From contig OX439037.1 of NCBI GenBank assembly GCA_949317995.1, forward strand, positions 21,254,324-21,318,323: a DNA stretch of 64,000 bases, read 5' to 3'. The translations under genes were made by a program, and so were the position numbers. This document shows, piece by piece, positions 24,350 through 37,388 of the stretch. How positions within the stretch are numbered: position 1 is the stretch's first letter; each line of letters begins with the position of its first letter. This stretch comes from Acholoe squamosa. Lineage: Eukaryota; Annelida; Polychaeta; Phyllodocida; Polynoidae. The notes below the pieces were generated by a model. It saw nothing but the letters and a program-made list of their open reading frames with translations. It was not told where the DNA came from and ran no database searches.

Positions 24350-25770
24350 TTCTATTAGATCTTGAAGTTTGTTATCTTGGTTCCTAATGCAGCCCTAATC
24401 TGCTTCAGGCACGTGATCAGTGGTGATGTTTGTCCCTGGGGCTGGTTCCTAGTTGTAGCAAGTGCCACCCAGGTCTTTGTATTGTTCAGAGTTTTGCCTC
24501 CCTTAATTTAACCAAGGCACCACTAAAAGAAGTGGGCAGTGCACCGCATAGGTGAACCTATGTTTTCATAAGATTCTTGGAGCTTGAAAATTACCTAGGA
24601 AGTAATAGGCCATAGAATGCCTATTACTTCTAAAGTGTCTGCTGTAACTCGATCAGCATTGAAATAGAAGATAGGTGCTTACATTTGCCTTTTAGAGATA
24701 GGCCTCCATTTTAATCCAAATCAACTATAGTTTCTAGAGTTTCTAGATAGGCGAAGTTAAGCAAGCCCTCTTCTGTTTAGTTGGGGCCCACTTTTGGAGC
24801 CGCCATCATTGGGAAGCGAACTACTGGTCAATCTCATCTATGTTTAAATTCTAGTATGTTTGGTTGGCAAAATTGACAATTAAGTCTCCACCAATAACTT
24901 ATTTCTAAAGGTATTATCTATCTCATGATGCTCATTTTCATAAACACGTGAGTACTTAAAATAATGGAAAAAGTTTATTACTTAAACATCTAGGAGCAGT
25001 GATACAAAAAGTGAGATGACGCCACAGTATTTTGCAGTGCTTATATTTCAAGATAAATTTACAACAGGCCTAAGTTTGGTTAGTCTCAAGACACCCTGAC
25101 TTGTTCATTGATGAATGGAATGCATGGTATAGTACACATATCACTGTAATATGATAAGTAAATATCCACCTTGTTTCTTACTGAATGCTTATCTATTTGA
25201 TAAATGATAACACATTTGCATCGTATTTGTCGGAATTAATGATACAGTTAATATGGTATATATCAGAGTTTATTTAGATATATTCCATATGGTGTACATG
25301 TTGATGTTCGGTGTTAACACAGAATAAAGCAAGTGCAATTCTGGTATACTATACAATTGAGCTAGGGGGTTTCATCTTTACTCTTTATAACTTCATTGTT
25401 TCTCTTGAATTCAATATTTATGATGTCTTCGATTAATCTGCTATACCGGTTATTGTTAGAGGTATATCTTATGGACAAGACACAACAATGCATGTGTGAG
25501 ATATATTGTAAGCTTCATATTGACTAGAACAAACACACACCATTTTGATACACGATTTGAGGCTGTCTCTGTCAAAGGCCATATGGTAGTCTAAGCCTTT
25601 CAATAAAACTGATTATGCCATGATTCTTCTTCATTATGTATCCAATGCCGACTAGGTTCATTTTCACATTCGCACTGACATTGTCATTTGTATTTACTTT
25701 CAATTTTATCCAACACCTTAATGTAACCTACATGCAATTTGATTTCAATGCCGACATGCAGTTAAAGTAT
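24350..25770. other. no recognisable gene
   Basis: AT-rich sequence with no family motif or credible exon. Confidence 0.5.
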
Positions 25771-26455
25771 CAAAGGTGCGATTTTTGCAGAGAATCGCAG
25801 CTATTCTCACAAAATGGGACACAAACAGACTAAAGAATGATATTAGTTATCACTGCAAGGTAGACATTGTGTGTTTAGGGAGCTATTTGTTTATCTGGGG
25901 ATGTGATTCTGTGCGATGTCAGGTATGCTTGTGTTGTCAAAAAAAAATGTTGTTTACTAGATCAAGTTAATGTTATGTAAACATTGCAGACTTTTGCTTT
26001 GGGGAGTCTCTGCGAGCAGGTATAAGACAGGTTCAATTTTTGCAGGACAGGTTGTTGTTAGACTAGTTTGTTTTTATCTATATATCATGTTATTGTTTAT
26101 ACAGCAGAAGTTTAGAGTCACAGGTTTGGAGTAAATGTAAACAGAACTACAGGTAAACACACTCCCTGTGGTTACAAGTGACCCCTCAAATCTCATGTTT
26201 ACAATCTTAAATCTCATGTTTACAGTTTAGGAAACGTTCTACAATTATGTCACTGTTATTTAGGCATTTTTCAGGACCCACCCACCCCATTGTTACGGTT
26301 TTGTGTGGAACATATAGAGGAAGCCAAAGACCCCCGCCACCCCCTAAGCAGTGACGTAATTGTTGAACGTTCCCTTAGGACTGTCAACAGCCTATACCTT
26401 AGGCACGGTATTGTTAACATTCTTTTGAGAATCTTCCAAAGAATCGTGTAGTGAA
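25771..26455. mobile_element. inverted-repeat family A, copy 3
   Basis: Runs parallel to 42830-43703: 'gcgatttttgc', 'agagaatc', 'gacacaaac', 'gttatcactgcaagg', 'gtgttgtcaaaa', and ends 'gaatcgtgtagtg', matching the inverted terminus 'aatcgcgtagtgg'. It overlaps repeat H at its right part. Confidence 0.65.
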
Positions 26456-26611
26456 ACCACCACTAATGACAGGTCACTGTGAAGATCAAAGAATGACTGG
26501 GCTTGCAAGTTTTGCAGAAAACCATCTAAAGTGATTATAAACCTATTCTTCATAACGCATGTGGCACAGATTATGTTGCCCTCTCACTGGGCCCTGTTTT
26601 AATAGTTGGTT

Positions 26612-27575
26612 TAGATGGCACCATTTGCATTAGTGTTTCTTAAGTTGCTCTGTCCAAAATAGCTCAGTTCGAGTTCTATCTGAGTCTGTGTTAGCCAAGG
26701 GCCTAGATCCAAATGAATAGAGCAAGAGGTGTCACTGTTTCTAAACTTTTGGATAGAACTCAAACTGAGTCCCATCTGCTCTATTGGTGGAAGTAAATCT
26801 GTTGTTTTCTAACCAACTTTGCTGCCATCATGGCCCTGATTGTGTACTTGAATGGCACCATCCATGTTTACTAATGCAAAGCTAATAGTGCAGACCCAAC
26901 AAAAACATGCTTCTGTTTCTAAACTTGAGTTCTGTTCTAATGTTCTATTGGCTAGAGCTGGATAGGACAACTTCAGAAACACTCATGCAATGGTGCCATC
27001 CAAATCCTTGAATTTCAGCTCATCTATCATCAAATGAATCATCCAAGTTTTCATGTGTATTTCACTTATTTAAAGTTGTGCCGACCACCTATAAGGGTTG
27101 GCGGAAGAATTGTTTGAAAAGCAACAATTTTGCCTTCATGAATGGAGCAGATGGGACTCAGTTTGAGCTACATCCTAAGGTTTAGAAACAGTGGCCCTTC
27201 TTATTTTATTTATTTGGGTTTAGGCAGTTGGCTAAAATGAGCTCAGATAGAACTCAAACTTAAGAAACACTAATGCAAATGGTGCCATGCACAGCATACT
27301 ATAGAAACAGGATCTATGTAATTCAATTGATTACACATAAGACATAAGGTACAAATGATAGGTGGAAGGCCCTAAGGATATACCAGTGAGAGGTGCACTG
27401 GAGGTGGATGGCACCATTGCATTAGTGTTTCTTAAGTTGTCCTAGCCAGCTCTCGTCAATAGAGCAGGAGAGTAGAACTCAAGTTAAGAAACAGAAAGCA
27501 GTTTTTGCTCCATCTGCACTTTTAGCATTGCATTAGTGGGCATGGATAGTGCCATTCATTTTTGAAAAGTATAGA
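26612..27575. mobile_element. nested inverted-repeat family C cluster
   Basis: The word ATGGCACCATTTGCATTAGT with TTTCTTAAGTT recurs at about 26617 and 27415 and, inverted, at about 26970 and 27260. The outer pair bounds roughly 680 bases. Two inner copies of about 150 bases (near 26845-27005 and 27410-27575) are in opposite orientation. No coding sequence. Confidence 0.65.
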
Positions 27576-27658
27576 AACAGGGCCCTGGTGTTAGCTTTGA
27601 CACATTTGAACTGAACCGCGATCTAGCAAAACAGTTCTAGTATCGTCGGGTGGTACCA

Positions 27659-27813
27659 GTAGACCATTTCCTAACACACCACGACTGCTGTCCTTCAAAT
27701 CGCAATGGGGAGTCTTCTAATCTGCGATCACCCGAGATTTTTCCTGTGAGTCTCAAATCGTAATGGTTGGTTGTGGTCGCAGTACCTTAAGGAATGACCT
27801 CCTGGAGGGCATT
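27659..27813. mobile_element. MITE family B, short copy 2
   Basis: Degraded ends 'gaccatttcctaacacacca' and 'ccttaaggaatgacctcc', with the inner 'cgactgctgtcc' word kept. Shorter than the other copies. Confidence 0.6.
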
Positions 27814-28810
27814 TTATTGTCTCCAATATGGAACCGAGAAGTCTCCAATAATGAAATTGAGAACAATAGACTGGCTCTTAATAACTGAACTGCACTATGG
27901 CATTTTGCTCAGCGTTCGTGCTATTTAGTGGCGGTTTTCGGCATAATTCGTAGAATTGTGAATGTATAGGAACTACTACCTAAATCCACCGCCAGGTGAC
28001 ACAACTGCTTAGCTACAAATGTCATTGATCAGTCTAGCTTTAATGGTTTGTATTATGCACTGATAGAGACAGTTACAAATCTAGACATTTACACAACAGC
28101 TGTAAATGTACTGCACATTATAACATACAACCTCTGGGACACACCCTCTAACATATAAATACCTTTCTCACTTTTATATCCCAAATCAATTATATTCCTC
28201 TACGCCACTCAGCATAATCTGAGTCGGCTTATAATCTTCTTAAGTTCAATGCAGGAATAATCAGCATTATAACAATTAGAACGTCTATATGTGAAAGCAC
28301 CACAGCAATTCGGTATATCACTGGAAGGGCAAGCCATTTAATTTGATTACCTTGGAAAATGGGGCAAGGAATGGGTTGATACAACGAAGCTTTTACAGAA
28401 CAATAGATGGTCTATACTGAAGCACCAGATGGATTATTTAAAATACATATACATCCTGTGGTGTGAAATGATCATTGAAAAAATAACTGTTGTTATAGAC
28501 TGCATACTGTATCTTGAATTAAAGGATTAAGTCTTAAATTGAAGACATTTGAAACTCCAATTTGAGATTCATAGATTTAAAAATTCACATCATATTCATC
28601 ATACCTAAAATCATTTTCTCCTCAAAATATGATTACCCTGGGTATTGAAATGTCCCGTGCGGAACAGGAAAGTGGGTGATTGCAGTGATGGACCCTGTCT
28701 TTCTCTTCTCTATTTCTTTGAGAAACTGTAGATTGTCTGATGATTCTCCATTATAGTGGTTTCTTTTTTGGTATTGGTCCTTAAAATGAATTTATAGATT
28801 GTTCCTGGTT
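27814..28810. other. downstream of the peptide-precursor gene
   Basis: AT-rich. The last few hundred bases before 28811 are probably the 3' untranslated region of the minus-strand gene (AATAAA-like minus-strand words are possible). No other gene seen. Confidence 0.4.
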
Positions 28811-31800
28811 TCATCGTTTGCCAAACATGTGTTTACTACAGGCCTGTTGGATGCAGACATTGTAGTCAAAGGTACCAGGTGCCGTGTGACGACACTTGTA
28901 CTCGATACAAGTCTGCATGACGTCATTCCATGACCTCTTGACGTCACCATTTGGTGGTGAATCCCTGACGTCGTCAGTTAACGTGCTATCATCCCACTCC
29001 TTCCGCCCTTCCTCCCCACCTTCCTCTTCCTCCTGCCGCCTATCTCCCTGTTCCTCCAGCCTCCTTAATACCTTGCTTCCTCCTCCAGGGTTAGTGTCCC
29101 TTTTCCGCTTCCATCCTGCTAGACACTTGGAATACACACATCTGGGGTAGCGGGAGTTGCCGAGGCCGGCGCAGCGTGCCTCAATACAAGACAGGAGGGG
29201 ATCCACTTGGCGTTTTGCAGCCATAACTTTCACAGAAGTTGCCCTGTTTGAAGGCGTGGAACCCATCCATGACACGCGGCCCGCCCCGCCCCTGCCCCCG
29301 CTACTGTCGCCATCGTCGTCGGGGTTTAGTCGGAGGTGCACCGGTGGTGACGTCGGCCGATGTCGGTCTGGTGTCAGGTCGCCGACCCTGACCGTGGCGG
29401 CGACAAGGGTGGCGGCAGCGAGCGGCTCCCGACACCATGACCGGCAGTCGGAGGTGGTGGCGTCATCGTTGGCAGGTAACTTCCGGTCCAGGCAAAGCCC
29501 GACGCAGAGCGCCGTCACCTGGTCGGCGATGAGGTGCACTCTGAAAGGCAGCGAAAATGATTATTGTAGATTATTTGATTTGACAAGTTCATAACATTTA
29601 AAAGGTCCTCACGCTAATTAATACTACTCATTATCTTATGCATCATAATATGATTGGAATTAAGGGCATAATAACCCCCTAGGTGGCCGGCCTTCCCCAA
29701 TATCTGAGCTAAAGATAACTGGCTAGTAATCCAAAAGGCAATACAAAACACAAAAAGTTATTCTTCCATATGCAATTGAAGTACAATCCATGTAGCATAT
29801 ATATGTCCAGGGAGAACTTCTTCGATTTAAAAAAAAAAGACAAAATCAAGCATAGGACCCCCTATGGCGACCATGTAAAGTCTTCTGTGGCAGAGGAACG
29901 ATTTGATCTTTAACTTATCAGAATTCCAAGGATATAAGCAGTCATTGTTTTGATTGATTGTAAAATTAACAAGTAATACTTTATTGGAAAACTCTAAACT
30001 CTAAATTCGATACACGTTATAGTCTGTTATAGTCTGTCTTTTAGCAATGCAATGGAAATGCAACGCTGTACATGTGCAGTGTTCCCAAATGTGAGCTGTA
30101 GATAGAAAACTTGCAGCTCTGACAGTGAGTGAGTGACTAAGTCGTTTAGAGATAGAATGAGGCATTTAAAAATCCCACAGCCCTCTATACCCTATAGCTG
30201 CAGCTGAAACAGTGTGGCAGGAAGTGCCACAGAAACTGCATTATACTTAATTAAGAAGGACAGGGCCGGGGGTGGATACAACTTTGATGACATCCAACTG
30301 TCATTGGGTCCCGATATCTCACTCACGGGCTGAGTTCATTGGATGCTATCCTGGCAGCAGCCGTAATGCAGGAGCTGCTCAGAGCTGATTGTTTGCCTGA
30401 CTCCCACACCGGAAATGAAGGTGTTTATATCTATCCACTCATTCCAGTGTGTTAATGTGAAAATGGTGTCCGGCTGAAACTGGAGCTAGTCTTTGTAAGA
30501 CAGCCAACAGGAAGTAGAGGCTTTAGTAAAATAACTGTCAGAAGTTTAGGTTGTAACTGAGTGGGTGGGTTCCCTAGGGTCTACACTGAATACTAGTTAA
30601 ACTCCAGTTGGGGGGGGGTATTATAATTTAGATTGAAATGTTTCTTCTAGCTGTAGAGCATGACTGATTTTATTTAATTAGTTGTTGTAGCATTTATTTC
30701 AAACTTCTAATTTCCTTGACATGGTCAGATATAATAATTAACCAGAGCATGAATGGCATTTATGCACCAAAAGGAGACATGTGCGCCCACGCCATAAATT
30801 CTCTTTGACATTTGTGACGTGACTTTGAACTACTGACAGAGCCTCTAATGCCGGTTATACTTGTGATAGACTAGTGCTGCCTCTTCTTCTGAACAATTAA
30901 GCATTTGACCCTCTAGTGTACAGGCATATAATGGCTTTGATAATGGGACTTATATAACTATCATGTACCATTTGACCACGCAAACAGAGCTTTATACACG
31001 TGGACCATATTACTTCAGGCGACCCCCCCCCCTCCCCATGTCACTATAATTCTCATTGATCAAGATAATACATAGGAAACCAGTTATAGTCATGCAAGTA
31101 GTGAGTACTGATAAAAGTCAGCAAAAGCTTTCCTGGACCTGTCATTAAAATGAATCACTCAGCACCAAATACCCCTCCCTCTTTATCAAAACCTGTGAGT
31201 GGGCATGTCCAAGTAGTAACAATTACCATTATTGAAAAATGCCCTTACAGCAAGAATAGTATAGGTTCCCTAGGATATGTTACTCCATAGAGTCCTATAG
31301 TGCAAGCCACCCCCCTCTACCCCCCTTAAAAGTAGGCTACCTTTTGTGTTCAGTATTGAGTCCTATGTAAGATAAGGGGGTTTATGGAGATGTCAAGAAT
31401 CTTTATCAGAGTGATATCAAATGGAAACAAGGGGCCACCTACACCAAAAAATCCTGCTGAATCCAAAATTTGTTGTCTTGATTCTCAAAATTTGGCCAAA
31501 GGTACCTAAAAAGGAGGTTTGATGATAAAATATTTTAAAAATGTAAAAAAGGTTATATTGAAAATGATTGGAACTTTTTATAGATGCAACATGCTAATCA
31601 AAGTCAGTACCTCAATCTACATATCACAATGTTTGCCTATCCCAACCTGACAAGTACTCTGCCTGTGTATGGCTCTGCCTCTCCCACATACTGCCTATCC
31701 CTTAGTCTGCCTATCACTCATACTACCTATCCCCTGAAACATCTATAGTTTAATTAGGTTTTCCCTCAAATGGCCTAAAGGATTATAGTTTACCCCTCAC

Positions 31801-32781
31801 CTTTGTACCTAATTTTCTCTGTACATTCTTACCATTAGTCTACCTATCCTCAATCTGCCTATCATTCACTTTACCTATCCCTCATGGTGACTATCCCCCA
31901 ACTCTGCACATCCCTCATATTTGACTGGCACATTTGTGATATTATCTAGCACCAATGTATCTTTTGAATATGCTCACCTTACAAGGCACCCTCTGTGCCT
32001 ATCTCTTAAACTGTTTATTACCTATCCTCCTTGCTACCCATCCTCTTCAATACCTATCCCTCAAGCTCACTTTATAGCTTCCCTACCTATCACAGCTTGA
32101 TCAGCTGGGATAGCTCACATCCAACCTTTATTATGATCTCTTAGTCAACCTATCCCCTAAAGAACAAATCCAACAGTCTACCTCAAGCATACATCTACTG
32201 ATCACTCATGCTATATATCCTTGAGGTTACCTATCCTTCAGGCTGCCTATCCTGCATGGTATATAGCCCTCAGCCTACCCAACCAGCTATCTATGTATCT
32301 CTCACCTTGTATTCTATTCTTTCTACCTTTATAGTAGCTCTTATAGTCTATGCCTTGTGAAATATACCTATCGCTCATTGTACCTATCCTCAAGTCTGCA
32401 TATCACTCATGTTTACCTTACATATCCCTCAGCCCATTGAATTATCATGCTTTTCTAAAATGCCTCACCATGGCTATCATTAGACTAGCTAACTCCCTAT
32501 CCTACATGTATGTTGTTTATTCCCCTCTTCCTATCCTTCATGCTGCATATCATTCATGCTATCCCACTTGACAAGTTAAAAGAGTGAACCTAGATACTAT
32601 TCTTGATAGAAGCATATAGAGTTGTACATGAGCATAATCTGCTAAAATTCATTGATACGACATTGAACTGTATATCGATCTCTTTTATGGGAATCTCACA
32701 ATCAAATATCGTTATGTACTTACTTGTTTTCCCCACCATCGTTTGTAGACTCCCCGGGCAAGTAGATCTTGAATGGCGATA
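28811..32781 (-). CDS. secreted peptide precursor with three four-cysteine modules, 3' two exons (5' end not found)
   Basis: Exon 32724-32781 has acceptor tttcag and donor gtaagt, and reads in phase 2 as SPFKIYLPGESTNDGGEN plus a split Lys. It joins exon 28811-29540, whose acceptor is cctttcag. The split codon AA+A keeps the frame, giving K-VHLIADQVTALC. In the 242 residues of the last exon: module 1, C12-x3-C16 and C32-x3-C36; module 2 after AAKR, from Q111, C118-x4-C123 and C134-x4-C139, ending GW before KRKR; module 3 after VKR, from S203, C211-x4-C216 and C229-x4-C234, ending HMF-GKR-stop, which would give a C-terminal Phe-amide. Spacers are acidic and low-complexity. The exon is clearly GC-richer than its surroundings. 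Known biology: KR sites are cut by prohormone convertases, GKR is amidated, and an N-terminal Gln can become pyroGlu. Paired C-x3/4-C suggests a disulfide-held helical hairpin, which is inference. I do not recognise the family. A signal-peptide exon must lie further right. Confidence 0.75.
29541..31629 (-). other. first part of the precursor intron
   Basis: AT-rich intron sequence with no repeat I can name and no additional exon. Confidence 0.5.
31630..32575. repeat. degenerate CTRCCTATCCCTCA array inside the precursor intron
   Basis: Words such as 'ctgcctatcactcat', 'ctacctatcccctga' and 'ctacctatccctcaag' recur a few dozen times with variable 15-40 base spacing, so this is an old, eroded minisatellite. 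It ends about 150 bases from the small precursor exon. Confidence 0.7.
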
Positions 32782-33019
32782 CTGAAAATACAAATACAAT
32801 AGATAGTATAGGCTCTTATTGTGCATTTGCTACAGAGAAAAACCCCCCTTGACTAAGCCTAAGATCTGCGTTTGGTACAACAAAAAGGAAAATGACCCAT
32901 TAAGACTTAAATAAGAAATTGTTGCGTCCAATCAATAGGGTAGAAAGGAATTAGGATACTAAAGGTTGGTAAACTTGGGGTGACTCTTGCACAACCGCAG
33001 CCCCGCCGTTTTACGACTG

Positions 33020-33390
33020 AGACTTTACCTTAGGTAGACAAGCAGAAGATCATTAGTAGTCTACCTCAGGTAAAAAAAAAAAGAATCGATCAATCACAGC
33101 TCAGCACCTAGACCCGCTATCACTGAAAACTAGTCTGGGGCTTGCTTTATACTAAAGAGACCATGTAAACTCATTCATGAGAATTGGACTTCATGATTCT
33201 AAGATATTTAGTTCCTGGTCTACCTGAGGTAGACAATCAGTTCCTAGTCTACCTGAGGTAGAGATCCCTTGTCTATCTGAAGTAAGGATCCCCTGTCTAC
33301 CTGGGATAGAGATGGTATCCCTTGTCTATCTGAGTTGGACTCTCTTCTCTACCTGAGGTAGCAAAGCTGTCCCTTTTCTAACTCAGGTAG
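33020..33390. repeat. cluster of CTACCTGAGGTAG palindromes
   Basis: At least seven copies or variants of the 13-base palindrome (perfect near 33220 and 33250; variants near 33055, 33275, 33298, 33325, 33350 and 33375). They are separated by 'tcccttgt'-like text in a period near 30-40 bases. It lies upstream of the known exons of the minus-strand precursor gene. Confidence 0.7.
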
Positions 33391-33749
33391 TGAGCACGAT
33401 ATTGACAATTTACAAAAGGTTTTCTGAGTTGTAAAAATATTGTACATGCAGTGGTGAGCAGTTACAAAGCCTGTAAATCGTGTACAATGGTCCTATCTCT
33501 ATGGTACGTCTATAGCGGGCCTTCCACCAAAACCATCAATTTTGTCAGGCCCCAAAAAGATTTTAAGGGTTTAGTCTTCAAATGGTACGTTCTGATGAAT
33601 TCTAATTAAACCTACATTAGGTCTCAAGTCTGTACAATTTAAGGTAATAAATCACTTTTTATGTTTTGGATTATTGAGAGAGGTGACATGTATGTCCTGC
33701 TATACACAAACAGAAACCCAAGTCTGCCAGAACTATTCCATTCTTGCAC

Positions 33750-34186
33750 TAAGGGCCTAAACCCATTAGACGATTGTAAAACTGGCCGATCATCAGGGTA
33801 AACATCAAAATCGGTTGCAAAATCGGTTGCAAAATCGGGCATTGTAGGGGTGTAGAAGGACTATCAATGTGTCAGCTGATACAAATCGAGTGGTGATCAA
33901 TGCTAGTACATAATAATCCCTCAAAAGAGAAGGGTACAACCTTGAAGATGATGGCACAGTCCAATACATTACCTACCAGCATTTTCTAACATGTTTGATA
34001 TGTTAAAATCGTGAATAAAAATAATGAGTCTGCAGTATGGTGCCAAATCGGCCACAAAATCGGGACTTATTGTTAGATTTTAAGACCCTATCATCTCAAA
34101 CTGAGCAATATCTATGTGTATTATGCAATATTCAGCCAATAAACGTACCGATTATTGCAAAATCGGGTAATGGGTTTTGGCCCTTA
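33750..34186. mobile_element. MITE, 437 bases
   Basis: Inverted ends TAAGGGCCTAAACCCATTA and its complement (taatgggttttggccctta). 'aaatcgg' words inside recall the Harbinger termini. No coding sequence. The target duplication is unclear. Confidence 0.7.
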
Positions 34187-35525
<1,339 letters not shown>

Positions 35526-37128
35526 GGGCGATTCTTGTGAAACCTCCCACCTATGGGGTTCAGGGGGTCAAGATGACAAACTCAGCATTACATTTTAAGA
35601 CTTTATTTTATTGATAGCCCTATATCTTGGCTTTATGAAAAGGTTCATTCAAGTCATTAACTCCCAGGGGGTCAGTTTTTATCGCAGTTGCCATAAAATC
35701 ACACAATTTATTCATCACACGCCTTACACATAACTTATGCAACACACTACATCTTAAAAATTCATCCTATCATTACCAAATTACATGTCAAAACTAGTAC
35801 AACACTCTAGTATGTGTATCCAAAGAATTATAACTGTGGCATGAAAACTTCCTAAATTGTCCAATATCTCGTATAGCAGAGATTGAGATTCTTTTAAATT
35901 GTTCGTAAACAATGTCAGCTTTGGTCTCAAAGACTCAAAACTTGTAGGATAAGCATAAAGATCAATTAATTACATCTTCAACATGTACACTTCTTGTAAC
36001 AATCATCATTTACTAATTATTTAGTACTTGCTCTGTATGGTTCACTCTCAAAATTACCCTCCTTACTCTGTAATGTGCATGATGAATCGTCTACACATTT
36101 TAATATCATGGCCACTGTGCCAATATAACAAAACCCAGCAGCAATCTAACACACTACAACAATGAGAAAAAAATAGAGGATGTATTATAACCACAGAAAA
36201 ACATTTAAATAGTGAATAATTGGCTTAAAATCAATCGCAAAAGATTGAAAACGAGGGTTGGGCTTCTGAAAAGAGTACTTTGCAGGGTCTGGGTAGTAGC
36301 AGAATGGCTGGAGGTGCCCTATAAATGCTTAAAATCAAAGCCAGTGCCTTATTCTATCACATAAATCACAGATATGCATGTATTTGGGTGTAACAGAAAA
36401 GCTATGGGACCAAAAATCATTTCATCACACACATTTCTTTTTTTTAAATGGCACCTCATCAATAGATATATGCCATATGATGGGTTAGATAAGCCAGAAA
36501 TGATTAATACAGGTTGTACATACCCAATTGCTGTTTAAGGGGGGTTGGGGTTGACTTGAAAAATACTTGAATGTGTATTGCCTGCAAAGGGTGCGTGGTA
36601 CGCAAACAAAAATTTTACCAAAAAATCCCCTATACAGACCCCCTTGATGGTGATAAATAGGAAGTCTGAGGATAATATATTTATAACTGATGTAATGCCA
36701 TAAACGATTCATTACACGCCTTACATCACTATTTTCAAATTAGAAAAATGGCTAGGGTTAAAAAAAATTGAGACATATCACCTCCATACCCCATGTAAAT
36801 GTTTGATAGGACCCCCATGAAGGAATAAATAAAATTATGGTGGTCTCTTACTGCTTGGCTTGATGGTATAGGGGGTGGAATGAGGTGGAAATTGAAAGAA
36901 AATGCTACTCTTTAATCTGTGTTTGTGTCATTTTTCAACTTTGGGCCATCATATCTAAAAAGATTCTGGTCCGGCATATGCAAATTTGCCCTTTCTTTGA
37001 TCCCCAGGATGTTTACTTTCAAATAACACCAAAATAGGAAGAATGGTTAAATAGTTTTTATTCTGCAGCCCCATAACTCCAAAAAGACCCTAAAAAGCAG
37101 AAAGTGGGAGCTTTGGCAGGAATCGCCC
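35526..37128. mobile_element. non-autonomous inverted-repeat element, 1.6 kb, in (TA)n
   Basis: Ends GGGCGATTCTTGTGAAAC and, inverted, GGGCGATTCCTGCCAAAG continue to CTCCCAC. About 20 of 25 bases pair. TATATAT lies immediately outside both ends. No long coding frame inside. Confidence 0.75.
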
Positions 37129-37140
37129 ATATATATATAT

Positions 37141-37348
37141 GGGACTATATACACCCGTGTATATATATATAATTAATATGTACAGCGGTTGGTACTACTT
37201 CTCCTCCAGGGCGCGCATTTATATGTATGACGTCATGGAAAACAATTAGCGCCTATATAAGCTGCGGGATCCAAATTAACCGTCAGTTGGCGTGTATCCT
37301 TCGAGCGGCACACACCACGCTGGGTGGTGCCGGAAATTTTAACTTTTA
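37141..37348 (+). promoter_or_regulatory. split direct repeat A1 with likely promoter
   Basis: Contains a CRE-type palindrome TGACGTCA (37228-37235) and a TATA-like 'cctatataagc' about 20 bases later. A2 (41352-41559) repeats both. The transcription start probably lies shortly after the TATA word. That is inference. Confidence 0.6.
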
Positions 37349-37388
37349 TTCTTTGTTTTTCGTATACTACGGTATAATACCCTGCAAT

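Noticed and set aside
28896-29594. Long plus-strand frames over the peptide-precursor exon
   Set aside because: Antisense shadows. The minus strand has matching splice sites, phases and processing sites.
33020-33390. let-7 microRNA gene
   Set aside because: Only the 8-base TGAGGTAG is present, within short palindromes. There is no let-7 mature sequence or precursor hairpin.
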